From an uncultured bacterium (lineage in GTDB: Bacteria > Bacillota > Clostridia > Lachnospirales > Lachnospiraceae), in the NCBI GenBank assembly GCA_947071365.1, contig CAMTFT010000069.1, forward strand, positions 1-7,580: a DNA stretch of 7,580 nucleotides. Reading direction: 5' to 3'. A model generated the notes under the pieces. That model ran no database searches. It was not told the origin of the DNA and worked only from the letters and a program-made list of their open reading frames with translations. This document shows, piece by piece, positions 1 to 7,450 of this stretch; positions within the stretch are counted from its first letter, which is position 1, and every line of letters begins with the position of its first letter. The position numbers and the translations under genes were made by a program.

Positions 1-730
<730 letters not shown>

Positions 731-748
731 GCATTGGGAGAAATCAAA

Positions 749-2107
749 ATGGGGAAATTAAGCGTCAATCAAGACAATCGAACTTTTTTGTGTGATGGAA
801 AACCGTTTTTTTGGCTTGCGGATACTCTTTGGAGCCTGTTTACGAACATGACAGATCAGGAGATAGATTCTTATCTGACACTGCGCAAACAACAGGGATA
901 TAATGCGTTACAGATCAATATTTTACCACAGTGGGATCGCTGCTGGGTAAAAGCACCATATATGCCGTTTGAATTAAAAGAAGACGGTGTCTTCGATTAT
1001 GAAAAACCAATGAAACAGGAATATTTTGACAATGCGTCCAGAATTCTTGATAAGGTAGTAAGCTATGGCTTTATCCCCGCACTCGTTGTTCTTTGGTCCA
1101 ATTATGTACCGGGGAACTGGGCAAGCAGAATCAACGGCGTCAATGTGATGCCTAAAGACCTGATTGTACCTTATTGTGAAAAGGTGTTTGAAAGCTTTGA
1201 TCAGTACGATCCTGTTTATATTATTTCAGGCGATACAGATTTCGACAAAGAAGAGTGCTGTGAGTATTATCAAATAGCAATGAATAAAATGACAGAACTC
1301 AGTCCGACTACCCTGAAGACGCTCCATATTAAAGGAAGATATACGTATTTACCGGATGGGCTGGTGGATAAGATGGATTTTTACATGTACCAGTCAGGGC
1401 ATAACGGAGTCCATTTGGACAAGTGTTATACCATGCCAGAGGAAATGCTCTCCAGGTATCCGGCTAAACCACTTTTAAATGCGGAACCCTGTTATGAACA
1501 GATGGGTTATAGTGGCAACAAATATGGACGATTTAATCAGAAGGATATCAGACGTGCAGCATGGATGTCTGTTTTATCAGGAGCTGGAGCAGGAATTACA
1601 TACGGAGCGCATGGGGTTTGGAATTGGCAAAAACTGAACATGCCTGTAAATCCAAATGCAGGAGAAGGCTTCGATGCTGCCAAGCCTTGTACAGAAGCAT
1701 TACAGTTTTCAGGAGCATGGGATTACGGGTACCTGAAAGATATTGTGACCAGATATGGTGCTTTGCTTCCGGATGATAAGATTGGAAATGTAACCAAAGG
1801 ATTTGAAAGAGTTACGGATGAAGCGGGAGAAGTTCAGATGATATCCGTGTCAAATCCGAACCCGGAGATTAAAATGGCTTCTACAGCAGATGGAAAGGCA
1901 AGTCTTATATATGCGCCTTTTAATACAAAAATCATTGTAAAGGAAGATTTAAGCCATGCTTCAATTAAAGTGATTGATCTTGTTTCGAAGAATATAGCAT
2001 CACCAGTTGTAGAAGTAAAAGAAGGCGTAAGTTATATCCAAATGTGTCCTTTTGATGAAGATGTATTAGTTGTTATAGAAAGATCTACTGGTATCAGAAG
2101 ACCATAA
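749..2107 (+). CDS. DUF4038/GH140-type (apiosidase-like) glycoside hydrolase, cytoplasmic
   Basis: 452-residue protein with the order expected for the apiosidase-like DUF4038 family: an N-terminal catalytic (beta/alpha)8 domain (about residues 5-350) opening with the family's FLCDGKPFFWLADTLWSLF segment, and a small C-terminal beta-sandwich (about 365-452) resembling the collagen-binding-like domain found in this family. Candidate catalytic acids are Asp162/Asp164 in IISGDTDFD and Glu246 in LNAEPCYE, the positions where the family's acid/base and nucleophile fall. I chose ATG 749 because GGGAG at 736-740 sits 8 bases before it; the in-frame TTG at 734 has no such site. There is no signal peptide, so it acts inside the cell, unlike secreted or periplasmic Bacteroides GH140 enzymes. 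With the upstream GH1 gene it suggests stepwise breakdown of an imported glycoside. The family also includes proteins annotated as putative endoglucanases; the substrate cannot be read from sequence. Confidence 0.88.
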   Translation: MGKLSVNQDNRTFLCDGKPFFWLADTLWSLFTNMTDQEIDSYLTLRKQQGYNALQINILPQWDRCWVKAPYMPFELKEDGVFDYEKPMKQEYFDNASRILDKVVSYGFIPALVVLWSNYVPGNWASRINGVNVMPKDLIVPYCEKVFESFDQYDPVYIISGDTDFDKEECCEYYQIAMNKMTELSPTTLKTLHIKGRYTYLPDGLVDKMDFYMYQSGHNGVHLDKCYTMPEEMLSRYPAKPLLNAEPCYEQMGYSGNKYGRFNQKDIRRAAWMSVLSGAGAGITYGAHGVWNWQKLNMPVNPNAGEGFDAAKPCTEALQFSGAWDYGYLKDIVTRYGALLPDDKIGNVTKGFERVTDEAGEVQMISVSNPNPEIKMASTADGKASLIYAPFNTKIIVKEDLSHASIKVIDLVSKNIASPVVEVKEGVSYIQMCPFDEDVLVVIERSTGIRRP

Positions 2108-2195
2108 AAGGTAATGGAGAAATATTATTACAGGAGCGTAATATTTTATCCTGGCGGCAGCCAATAACCAGTTCCTGACATAGTTGCGATAAAAT

Positions 2196-2253
2196 GCTGA
2201 AACAGCGACAGAAACGTGATTTAGAGACGCGATTCTGTCGCTGTTTCTGCTTT
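2196..2253 (+). terminator. Terminator-like hairpin after the glycosidase operon
   Basis: A perfect 15-bp inverted repeat (GAAACAGCGACAGAA at 2199-2213, TTCTGTCGCTGTTTC at 2233-2247) encloses a 19-base loop that can itself add a 3-bp pairing (CGT 2215-2217 with ACG 2227-2229). Two further pairs (2196-2197 with 2249-2250) lie beyond a T-T mismatch. AAAA precedes the left arm and TTTCTGCTTT covers the right end, so it may work in both directions. The U-run is interrupted, so termination strength is uncertain. Confidence 0.7.
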
Positions 2254-2271
2254 GGATACCCAAAGGATATA

Positions 2272-2298
2272 TTGCCATGGTATGATATGACTTATAAG
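2272..2298 (+). promoter_or_regulatory. Possible sigma-A promoter for the two-component operon
   Basis: TTGCCA (2272-2277) and TATAAG (2293-2298) each match five of six consensus bases, but the spacer is only 15 bases. The -10 box lies inside the first copy of the 16-bp repeat. Transcription starting near 2305 would omit most of the left arm of the first hairpin. No better promoter is visible between the terminator at 2247 and the regulator gene. Confidence 0.3.
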
Positions 2299-2375
2299 AA
2301 ATTCGCCTGCTTGCAGGAGCGAATTTCATAAGTCAACGAGCAGCTATGCTGCGAGTAAAATGACTTATAAGAAAT
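2287..2375 (+). repeat. Structured leader: 16-bp direct repeats plus inverted copy
   Basis: ATGACTTATAAGAAAT occurs at 2287-2302 and again at 2360-2375, 73 bases apart. Between them, 2319-2335 is an inverted copy (reverse complement TGACTTATGAAATTCGC). The first copy plus its extension (2288-2306) pairs with 2319-2335 over 17 bp with one AA bulge, capped by a small CTGC/GCAG hairpin (2307-2316). Alternatively 2323-2335 pairs over 13 bp with the second copy (2361-2375), enclosing a GCAGC-TAT-GCTGC hairpin (2340-2352). The two folds exclude each other. The second ends one base before the AGGAGGGG ribosome site at 2377-2384. It could be an RNA switch-like element, overlapping operators, or a dispersed palindromic repeat. 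Confidence 0.8.
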
Positions 2376-2388
2376 GAGGAGGGGAAAG

Positions 2389-3057
2389 ATGAAGCTGCTG
2401 ATAGTGGAGGATGACCTTCTGATGCAGGAGGTTATTGCAGATTATTTTAAGGGCAAGGGCTGGGAAACGGATATGGCCGGGAACGGCGAAACGGCGCTGG
2501 AAAAATGGGAAAAAGAACAGTATCAGCTTATTTTGCTGGACGTAATAATGCCCGGCACGAATGGATTTACCGTTTGCCGTAAAATCCGGGAATGCAGCGA
2601 TATACCGATTATTTTTATCACAGCCCGGGCGATGGAGGAGGATGAGCTGCATGGATACTCTCTGGGGGCGGACGATTATGTGACGAAGCCGTTTTCATTG
2701 CCGGTGCTGTATGCGAAGGTGATGGCTCTGATGGGGCGTATTCGGGGAGAAAACCCGCATCAGAAAGTGCGGTGCGGAGATATCGAGGCAGATGTAAGGA
2801 CGCATGAAGTGTGGGTGCAGGGGCAGCGTTGTATCCTGCCTCCGATAGAATATGAGATGCTTCTGTTCTTTATGGAGAATCCAAATCGGGTGTACGGACG
2901 GGAACAATTGCTGATCCGCTTCTGGGGATACGATTTCGAAGGAAATGAAAGGGTGGTGGACAACCATATCAAGAAGCTGCGGAAGGCATTGGGCGTCTGC
3001 GGCGGAATGATACAGACGGTGCGAAAGGCCGGATATCGAATGGAGGTGGCAAAATAA
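2389..3057 (+). CDS. Response regulator, OmpR/PhoB family
   Basis: 222-residue DNA-binding response regulator of a two-component system. The receiver domain (about 1-115) has the acidic pair Asp8/Asp9, phospho-acceptor Asp51 in LILLDVIMPG, Thr78, Tyr97 and Lys100 (VTKPF). The C-terminal winged-helix domain (about 125-220) ends with the typical IQTVRKAGYRMEV hairpin. The start at 2389 follows AGGAGGGG (2377-2384) by four bases; the in-frame ATG at 2374 precedes that site and has no ribosome site of its own. It is followed by its presumed partner kinase on the same strand. Its leader holds the paired-repeat structure described separately, which may control expression or serve as its own binding site. 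The length is normal for the family, and no residue expected for phosphorylation is missing. Confidence 0.96.
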   Translation: MKLLIVEDDLLMQEVIADYFKGKGWETDMAGNGETALEKWEKEQYQLILLDVIMPGTNGFTVCRKIRECSDIPIIFITARAMEEDELHGYSLGADDYVTKPFSLPVLYAKVMALMGRIRGENPHQKVRCGDIEADVRTHEVWVQGQRCILPPIEYEMLLFFMENPNRVYGREQLLIRFWGYDFEGNERVVDNHIKKLRKALGVCGGMIQTVRKAGYRMEVAK

Positions 3058-3102
3058 AGCGGATGATACGAAAGAACGGATATCGAATGGAGGTGACAAA
3101 AT
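3002..3102 (+). repeat. Diverged tandem duplication spanning regulator 3' end and kinase start
   Basis: Bases 3022-3055 recur at 3069-3102 with 31 of 34 identical (period 47). Similarity continues upstream in gapped form (GCGGAATGATAC near 3002-3013 against GCGGATGATAC near 3059-3069). The first copy is coding for the regulator's last residues; the second is non-coding and supplies the kinase ribosome site GGAGGT (3089-3094) and ATG (3101). In the second copy, the regulator's reading frame would end AAA-TGA, overlapping the kinase ATG as ATGA; in the first copy that ATG is changed to ATA and the regulator ends in TAA. Confidence 0.85.
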
Positions 3103-4960
3103 GAAGAAAAGGAAATTTGTGCTTCCCATCACAGGCGGATTTCTGGCATTGTATTTTGTAATCATGGCACTTGCTACTTTCCTGGTAAAAGAAAAATTTC
3201 TGGAGGATTTTGGCAGGAATTATGAAACGAAGCTGGGGTGGATGATACAGGATATCAGGGAATTTGAGAAGACTGTGTGGGGAGCTCATCAGGGGAGCGC
3301 AGGGACAAATGCATATTCGGGCGATGTGCGCACGACACACTATCAGTCATTGCTGGCAAAGAACCTGAATCTGATGAGTACAAAATATCAACAGTTTTCC
3401 GGGGCAGTCTACGATGAAAACGGGGAACTGATGGTAAAGAGCAAAAATGCAATAAGTTTGACGGATGGATTTACCGAGGAGACGGGGAAGTATGAGCTGG
3501 AGTATCCGCTGGATGAGCTTCTGACACAGGAGGAGGTGTATACTTTGGCAAAGTATGCGCAGGAGGTTGAGAGCGGCCGGGGGTTGCCTGAACCAGAGCC
3601 TTACCGCATCAGTGTGATGGTAACGAAGGCAGAGGAAGCACAGGCGAAGCAGGAGAGGACAGAAAAAAAACAGATATGGAATTTATATCGCATTGTTGTC
3701 CAGAAAATTACGTGGGCGACAGGAAACGTGACGGAGGAGGAAGATCCGCTGACGGGCTCGTTTCATTCCTGGCAGGGTGACGGAGGGGACGCTTATCAGC
3801 AGGTGGACAGTGAGATCGTTTGGGAGTGGAAAAATCAGGATATTACAGGCAGCCCACAGGAGGTCAATATACCACTTGGCGCATGGACAACTTTTCCGTA
3901 TCTGACATGGGGCTATGACTACTGGAAAAACTGGACGGAAAGTGATTATCTGCAGGATTTTCCCGAAAAATTTGAGGAAGGAAAATGGAAGGACGGAACG
4001 GCGCTGTCTCTTATGCACGAAGGGTTTACGCCCAGGTTTGGAAGCCAGTACAATATGAACTTTGTGCTCTCTTCAGATCAGGATGGAGAGATAGAGGTTT
4101 ATCTGATGACAGAAGGAGAAGAAAACCAGGGGATCTCGTTCGTCCTGCTCAGTGAATCGCACCCGTGGCTGGCGGCGGCAGACTATATGAAATACGTATA
4201 CCTGGGCAGCTTCCTGTTTCTTGTGCTCTGTGTCGTCATTATCGTGTGCGCAGTTGGAAAGACGTATGAAAAACGGGCGCTTCTGGAAGAAAACAGAAGA
4301 GATTTCACGAATGCCATGGCTCATGAGCTGAAAACTCCGCTGGGAATCATCCGCGGCATGGCGGAGAACCTGCAGGAGCATACTGCTCCGGAGAAAACAG
4401 ATTATTATATTGGACATATCATCGGTCAGACGGAGGAAATGGACCGCCTTGTGGCAGAGATGATTTATACATCGAAGCTGGATTCAGAGCAGTTTGTTTT
4501 GAAAAAAGAACCGCTGAGCTGGCAGGAACTGGTGGAAACACAGATAGAAAAGTTCACTCCGGTGATAAACGAGAAGCACATACAGATTCGATATGATGGA
4601 AATGAAAATGAGTGTAGGGACAGCAGAAAACCGGAACACGAAAGGCTGCGTAACTTCGACTTCGAGGGAGACAGGGGCTGCCTTGAAAAAGCGGTATGGA
4701 ACCTTTTGTCAAATGCCGTACACTGGTGTTCCGTAGAAGGAACGATTACGATCACGGTGGAAAACGGCGGATGCAGTATTGAAAATACAGGGCCACAGAT
4801 CAGTGAGGAGAACCTTCCGCATATCTTTGAAATGCTTTATCACGGGGAGGGTGGAAGGCTTGGAATGGGACTTTACCTGACGGAAAAAATCGCAAAAATG
4901 CATGGAATGAGGGTGTGTGTGGAGAATACGCAGAGTGGAGTGAGGAGTACGATTGGGTAG
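3101..4960 (+). CDS. Sensor histidine kinase, membrane-bound, large extracytoplasmic domain
   Basis: 619-residue sensor kinase, presumed to phosphorylate the preceding regulator. Order: short basic N-terminus, TM1 (about 7-29), an extracytoplasmic domain of about 330 residues that I do not recognise (acidic and aromatic-rich), TM2 (about 366-386), a short linker without a clear HAMP domain, a HisKA domain with His408 in AMAHELKTP, and a HATPase domain. The ATPase shows the N-box NLLSNA (Asn534, Asn538), a G1-like ENTG (562-564, Asn in place of the usual Asp, as in VanS-type kinases), HIFEMLYHG, and G2 RLGMGLYL (586-593). The stretch between F-box and G2 is unusually short, so the ATP lid looks reduced, and the protein stops at VRSTIG, where the family usually has a final beta-strand. 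GGAGGT six bases before the ATG fixes the start. The next gene has its own promoter, so the regulator and kinase probably form a two-gene operon. Confidence 0.95.
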   Translation: MKKRKFVLPITGGFLALYFVIMALATFLVKEKFLEDFGRNYETKLGWMIQDIREFEKTVWGAHQGSAGTNAYSGDVRTTHYQSLLAKNLNLMSTKYQQFSGAVYDENGELMVKSKNAISLTDGFTEETGKYELEYPLDELLTQEEVYTLAKYAQEVESGRGLPEPEPYRISVMVTKAEEAQAKQERTEKKQIWNLYRIVVQKITWATGNVTEEEDPLTGSFHSWQGDGGDAYQQVDSEIVWEWKNQDITGSPQEVNIPLGAWTTFPYLTWGYDYWKNWTESDYLQDFPEKFEEGKWKDGTALSLMHEGFTPRFGSQYNMNFVLSSDQDGEIEVYLMTEGEENQGISFVLLSESHPWLAAADYMKYVYLGSFLFLVLCVVIIVCAVGKTYEKRALLEENRRDFTNAMAHELKTPLGIIRGMAENLQEHTAPEKTDYYIGHIIGQTEEMDRLVAEMIYTSKLDSEQFVLKKEPLSWQELVETQIEKFTPVINEKHIQIRYDGNENECRDSRKPEHERLRNFDFEGDRGCLEKAVWNLLSNAVHWCSVEGTITITVENGGCSIENTGPQISEENLPHIFEMLYHGEGGRLGMGLYLTEKIAKMHGMRVCVENTQSGVRSTIG

Positions 4961-4976
4961 TTTGCCCGGCAAGCGA

Positions 4977-5018
4977 AGCTGCGGTTTGTATGGCCTCCCC
5001 CCTGGCTGAACCGCAACT
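4977..5018 (+). terminator. Hairpin after the kinase gene, weak terminator candidate
   Basis: TGCGGTT (4980-4986) pairs perfectly with AACCGCA (5009-5015). An inner GCC/GGC pairing (4993-4995 with 5004-5006, extended by two G-T wobbles) encloses a C-rich loop, and two more outer pairs lie past one mismatch. It begins 16 bases after the kinase stop, but the following bases (ACTGTTTGCC) lack a real U-run. It may also be a structured spacer ahead of the next promoter. Confidence 0.35.
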
Positions 5019-5056
5019 GTTTGCCACCAGATTCTGCGTTTGCATAATAAAATCAG

Positions 5057-5085
5057 TTGATAAGCAATGCCAAATCCTGTATAAT
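5057..5085 (+). promoter_or_regulatory. Strong sigma-A promoter for the EIIC gene
   Basis: TTGATA (5057-5062), a 17-base spacer and TATAAT (5080-5085) match the housekeeping consensus at 11 of 12 bases. The start of transcription should fall near 5092, giving a leader of about 44 bases before the ATG at 5136. I see no catabolite-response element overlapping it and no antiterminator-type hairpin in the short leader. Confidence 0.8.
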
Positions 5086-5135
5086 TTCTGTATTTGTAAG
5101 GATGCGAAATAATATGGGTGCGGAGGAAATACAGG

Positions 5136-6227
5136 ATGAAAAATAAAATCAAAGCTCTTATCGCAACTGGTTCAGGCCATCTCTCTGCGTGCATGGCTCC
5201 GCTGATTCCGCTGATCACTGCCGGAAGTCTGATGAAGCTGGCATGCCTTCTGATCGGTATGACGGGAGTGCTTTCGGGAACTACAGAGACGATCCTGCAG
5301 GTTATTGGAGATGCGCCGTTCTATTTCCTTCCGGTGCTGGTGGCGATTACGGCATCAAAGCATTTTGAGGCAGATATGTTTTATTCGGTGGGAACTGCCT
5401 GTATGCTGATGATGCCGGATTTTACCGCACTGATGAGCGGGACTGGTGATGTGTCGTTTACTGTTTTTCCTGTGGTGAGGACAACGTATGCTTACAATAT
5501 CCTTCCTGTTATCCTGCTGACGTATCTTATCTCGAGACTGGAGCCTGCGGCGGCGAAGCGTTTCCCGAAAGCGTTGAAGGGGACGATTTATCCGCTTCTT
5601 GTATTCACGGTGACATGTGCCTGCGGCTTCCTTGTAGTCGGCCCTGTCGGCACAATTATAAGTGTGGGCTTTTCTGAACTGCTGACGTTTTTATCTGTTC
5701 ACGTCGGAGTTTTGGCGTGGGCGTTGTTTGCGTGTATCACGCCGCTGCTTATCCCGGCGGGTATGCACTGGATCTTTGTGACAACTGCGATTACGCAGAT
5801 CAGTACGAACGGTTTTGAAACGGGAATCATGGCGGCGTTTATGATCGCAAATCTGACACTGGCGGGTGCTGATTTTGCGGTATGCCTTCGAACGAAGGAT
5901 AAAGAATTTCGGGGACAGGCGCTCAGCGCAGGCATTGTGGCGCTGCTCTCCGGTGTGTCGGAGCCGTCTCTGTTCGGAGTCTGCCTGAAAGAGAAAAAGG
6001 TATTGCGGTGTGTGATGGCAGCGGGAGCGCTGGCAGGTATCTATGAAGGAATTGTGACCATCAAATGTTACGTGTATTCTTTCCCGGCGGTCTGCTCGAT
6101 TCTGATGTTCCATGGCCCGGACGGTGCGGCAAATCTGTGGAAGGCCGTGATATTGGCGGCGCTTTCTGTGGCGCTGGGATTTGTGCTGACGTTTTTGGCG
6201 TTATCGAAGGAACAGCGAACTGTATGA
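5136..6227 (+). CDS. Stand-alone PTS EIIC membrane protein, glucose/beta-glucoside type
   Basis: 363-residue polytopic membrane protein corresponding to just the sugar-channel EIIC domain (PF02378) of the glucose/sucrose/beta-glucoside PTS superfamily. Conserved parts in order: an N-terminal APLIPLITAGSLMKL segment, GDAPFYFLPVLVAITASKHF, IPAGMHW (His211, Trp212), FLRT-like VCLRTKD, and the sugar-binding loop GVSEPSLFG (Glu276-Pro277, the GITEP motif of the family). About ten hydrophobic segments are visible. The length equals a whole EIIC domain, but no EIIB (with its phospho-Cys) or EIIA is fused or adjacent, so transport would need partners from elsewhere; alternatively it may work as a non-phosphorylating carrier or sensor. 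Start ATG 5136 follows GGAGG (5122-5126) by nine bases; the upstream in-frame GTG at 5118 precedes that site. It has its own promoter and terminator, making it a single-gene unit. Confidence 0.9.
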   Translation: MKNKIKALIATGSGHLSACMAPLIPLITAGSLMKLACLLIGMTGVLSGTTETILQVIGDAPFYFLPVLVAITASKHFEADMFYSVGTACMLMMPDFTALMSGTGDVSFTVFPVVRTTYAYNILPVILLTYLISRLEPAAAKRFPKALKGTIYPLLVFTVTCACGFLVVGPVGTIISVGFSELLTFLSVHVGVLAWALFACITPLLIPAGMHWIFVTTAITQISTNGFETGIMAAFMIANLTLAGADFAVCLRTKDKEFRGQALSAGIVALLSGVSEPSLFGVCLKEKKVLRCVMAAGALAGIYEGIVTIKCYVYSFPAVCSILMFHGPDGAANLWKAVILAALSVALGFVLTFLALSKEQRTV

Positions 6228-6250
6228 AAGTAACGATTTCTACAGTAGGA

Positions 6251-6308
6251 AAAAAGTATCCCATGGAGAACCTTGCTGAAAAAGTTCGGTTTCCATGGGA
6301 TTTCTTTT
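6251..6308. terminator. Bidirectional intrinsic terminator between convergent genes
   Basis: ATCCCATGGA (6258-6267) pairs perfectly with TCCATGGGAT (6292-6301); after a single bulged G the stem continues AACC (6269-6272) with GGTT (6288-6291), giving 14 bp around a 15-base loop. A-run 6251-6255 (six As counting 6250) lies on the left, TTTCTTTT on the right. It lies between the EIIC stop (6227) and the stop of the opposite-strand nuclease gene (6351), so it can end transcription from both sides. Confidence 0.88.
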
Positions 6309-6350
6309 GGTGGCAGGAGCTTAATTCTTAGTTTCTGCATTTATCGGGAA

Positions 6351-6563
6351 TTACTGATTTTTCAACATAGCTTCCAGTTCGGCAATCCTCTGATGTGATT
6401 TTTGCATTTTCTGTTCTATTTCCTGATTTTTTTGCTCGGCTTTCAGCATTTCCTGCTGCATTTCTTCCAACTGTTTTTCCTGCCGCTCTATAGTTTCCTG
6501 CATCTCATCGATCATGTACTGCACGGTATTGCGATCCAGCTCCAGCAGTTCTTTCGAAAACAT
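6351..6563 (-). CDS. Possible internal-start product: 70-residue C-terminal part of the Rpn protein
   Basis: Inside the nuclease gene, AGGGGG (reverse strand, 6572-6577) lies eight bases before an in-frame ATG (codon 273, at 6561-6563). Translation from it would give a 70-residue protein starting MFSKELLELD and made mostly of the coiled-coil tail. Small C-terminal products made from starts inside rpn genes are known in E. coli, where they restrain the full-length nuclease. Here only the ribosome site, spacing and reading frame are seen; the GGG is also needed to code Gly269, so the match may be chance. Confidence 0.3.
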   Translation of the reverse strand: MFSKELLELDRNTVQYMIDEMQETIERQEKQLEEMQQEMLKAEQKNQEIEQKMQKSHQRIAELEAMLKNQ

Positions 6564-7379
6564 ATCCATTACCCCCTGTATGTTCCGGCACATGTTATAC
6601 AGATCCACGTACATCGGTTTGAACTCCGGCCAGCCATCGATGAGCTGCTGGATGAACTCCGGATCATCCTCGCAGAGGAAGGCAAGCCACGCTTCCAGTT
6701 TGTTTCTGATACCTTTATTGTGGAGTGTTTTGCGGAAGATGTCAAGTGGAATGAATATGTATTTTTGCAGAAGTTGCAGTTCCAGTCCGGTGTCGGACTT
6801 CTGTTCAAAAAAGTGCCGGTAGTCTTGTGGATATGTATGAAACTCCCGGGGGCTCTGTTCAAATAATACTATCGTATAGACGCTTTTTATATTTTTGTAG
6901 CTGAACTTTTTCTTTTTCTTGCTGCGTACTCTTCGGTACTGGCGGAGCAGCAGATCCGCGGAATAGCAGGCGCTGCGTTCTCCTGGGAACAGGTAGCCGA
7001 TCTTCTGTACCTCCACATTTGCGAGGCTGCCATCCTCCAGCTCCACAACGATATCTGTGACCAGCAGAGAGGATTCATCAGTAATGCGTGTAGAGTCATT
7101 TGGAAGGACAGAGCGTATCTGAACTTTCATTCCGAGGAGCAGCGACAGAAAATTATTCAGCCGCTCCGGGGCATACTCTGGGTTCATCACCTCTTTGAAA
7201 AATGCGTCGTAAAGGACGCGGACTCCTTTTACACCACAGCACATGTCAAGAAATTCTTTTTGCTGTTCTTTATTCCAACTGTGGAACGTTTCGGATTTCT
7301 TTTTATCTGCCTCGATCAGGTGAAGCAGTTCTTCGCGTTCCCGGATCATCGGAAAATACTGTTTTAATCTGTTTGCCAT
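6351..7379 (-). CDS. Rpn family recombination-promoting nuclease (PDDEXK_2) with coiled-coil tail
   Basis: 342-residue protein of the Rpn/PD-(D/E)XK nuclease group often annotated as a putative transposase (PF12784). The nuclease core shows Asp109 in LLVTDIVVEL, then Glu123-Val-Gln125 in NVEVQKIGY; the family characteristically has Gln where classic PDDEXK enzymes have Lys. A basic KKKKK run (about 154-158) and the helical segment that follows are usual. Residues about 285-340 are Glu/Gln/Lys-rich heptads, a coiled coil likely used for self-association. E. coli Rpn proteins are DNA endonucleases linked to RecA-independent recombination and phage defence; activity here is inferred. The start at 7379 is set by AGGAGG (7386-7391 on the reverse strand) six bases upstream. 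The longer open frame continues into the adapter and adds a false MCIRDR-led 58-residue extension. It is monocistronic and convergent with the EIIC gene. Confidence 0.92.
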   Translation of the reverse strand: MANRLKQYFPMIREREELLHLIEADKKKSETFHSWNKEQQKEFLDMCCGVKGVRVLYDAFFKEVMNPEYAPERLNNFLSLLLGMKVQIRSVLPNDSTRITDESSLLVTDIVVELEDGSLANVEVQKIGYLFPGERSACYSADLLLRQYRRVRSKKKKKFSYKNIKSVYTIVLFEQSPREFHTYPQDYRHFFEQKSDTGLELQLLQKYIFIPLDIFRKTLHNKGIRNKLEAWLAFLCEDDPEFIQQLIDGWPEFKPMYVDLYNMCRNIQGVMDMFSKELLELDRNTVQYMIDEMQETIERQEKQLEEMQQEMLKAEQKNQEIEQKMQKSHQRIAELEAMLKNQ

Positions 7380-7450
7380 TATATACCTCCTGTAAAATTT
7401 TTGATTGTCTGGATTGCGATACCCTGTTCGATAAAACTGCGTTTTGCGGA

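Noticed and set aside
734..748. TTG start for the GH140-type gene
   Set aside because: GGGAG (736-740) lies after it, correctly spaced for ATG 749, and the extra five residues match nothing in the family.
2126..2143. TATTAC/GTAATA small inverted repeat followed by TTTT, as a terminator
   Set aside because: A six-pair A/T-rich stem is too weak, and a far better 15-bp hairpin lies 70 bases downstream.
2114..2167. 17-codon frame (MEKYYYRSVIF...) before the hairpin, as a leader peptide
   Set aside because: The only purine-rich stretch ends two bases before the ATG, too close for a ribosome site, and it belongs to the tail of the preceding gene.
4709..5218. Reverse-strand 169-codon frame across the kinase/EIIC gap
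   Set aside because: It overlaps two well-supported genes and a strong promoter, and its composition is that of antisense sequence without a recognisable domain.
6065..6331. Forward frame running from the EIIC gene through the terminator
   Set aside because: It is an out-of-frame reading of the EIIC gene that translates the terminator stem; there is no ribosome site or domain.
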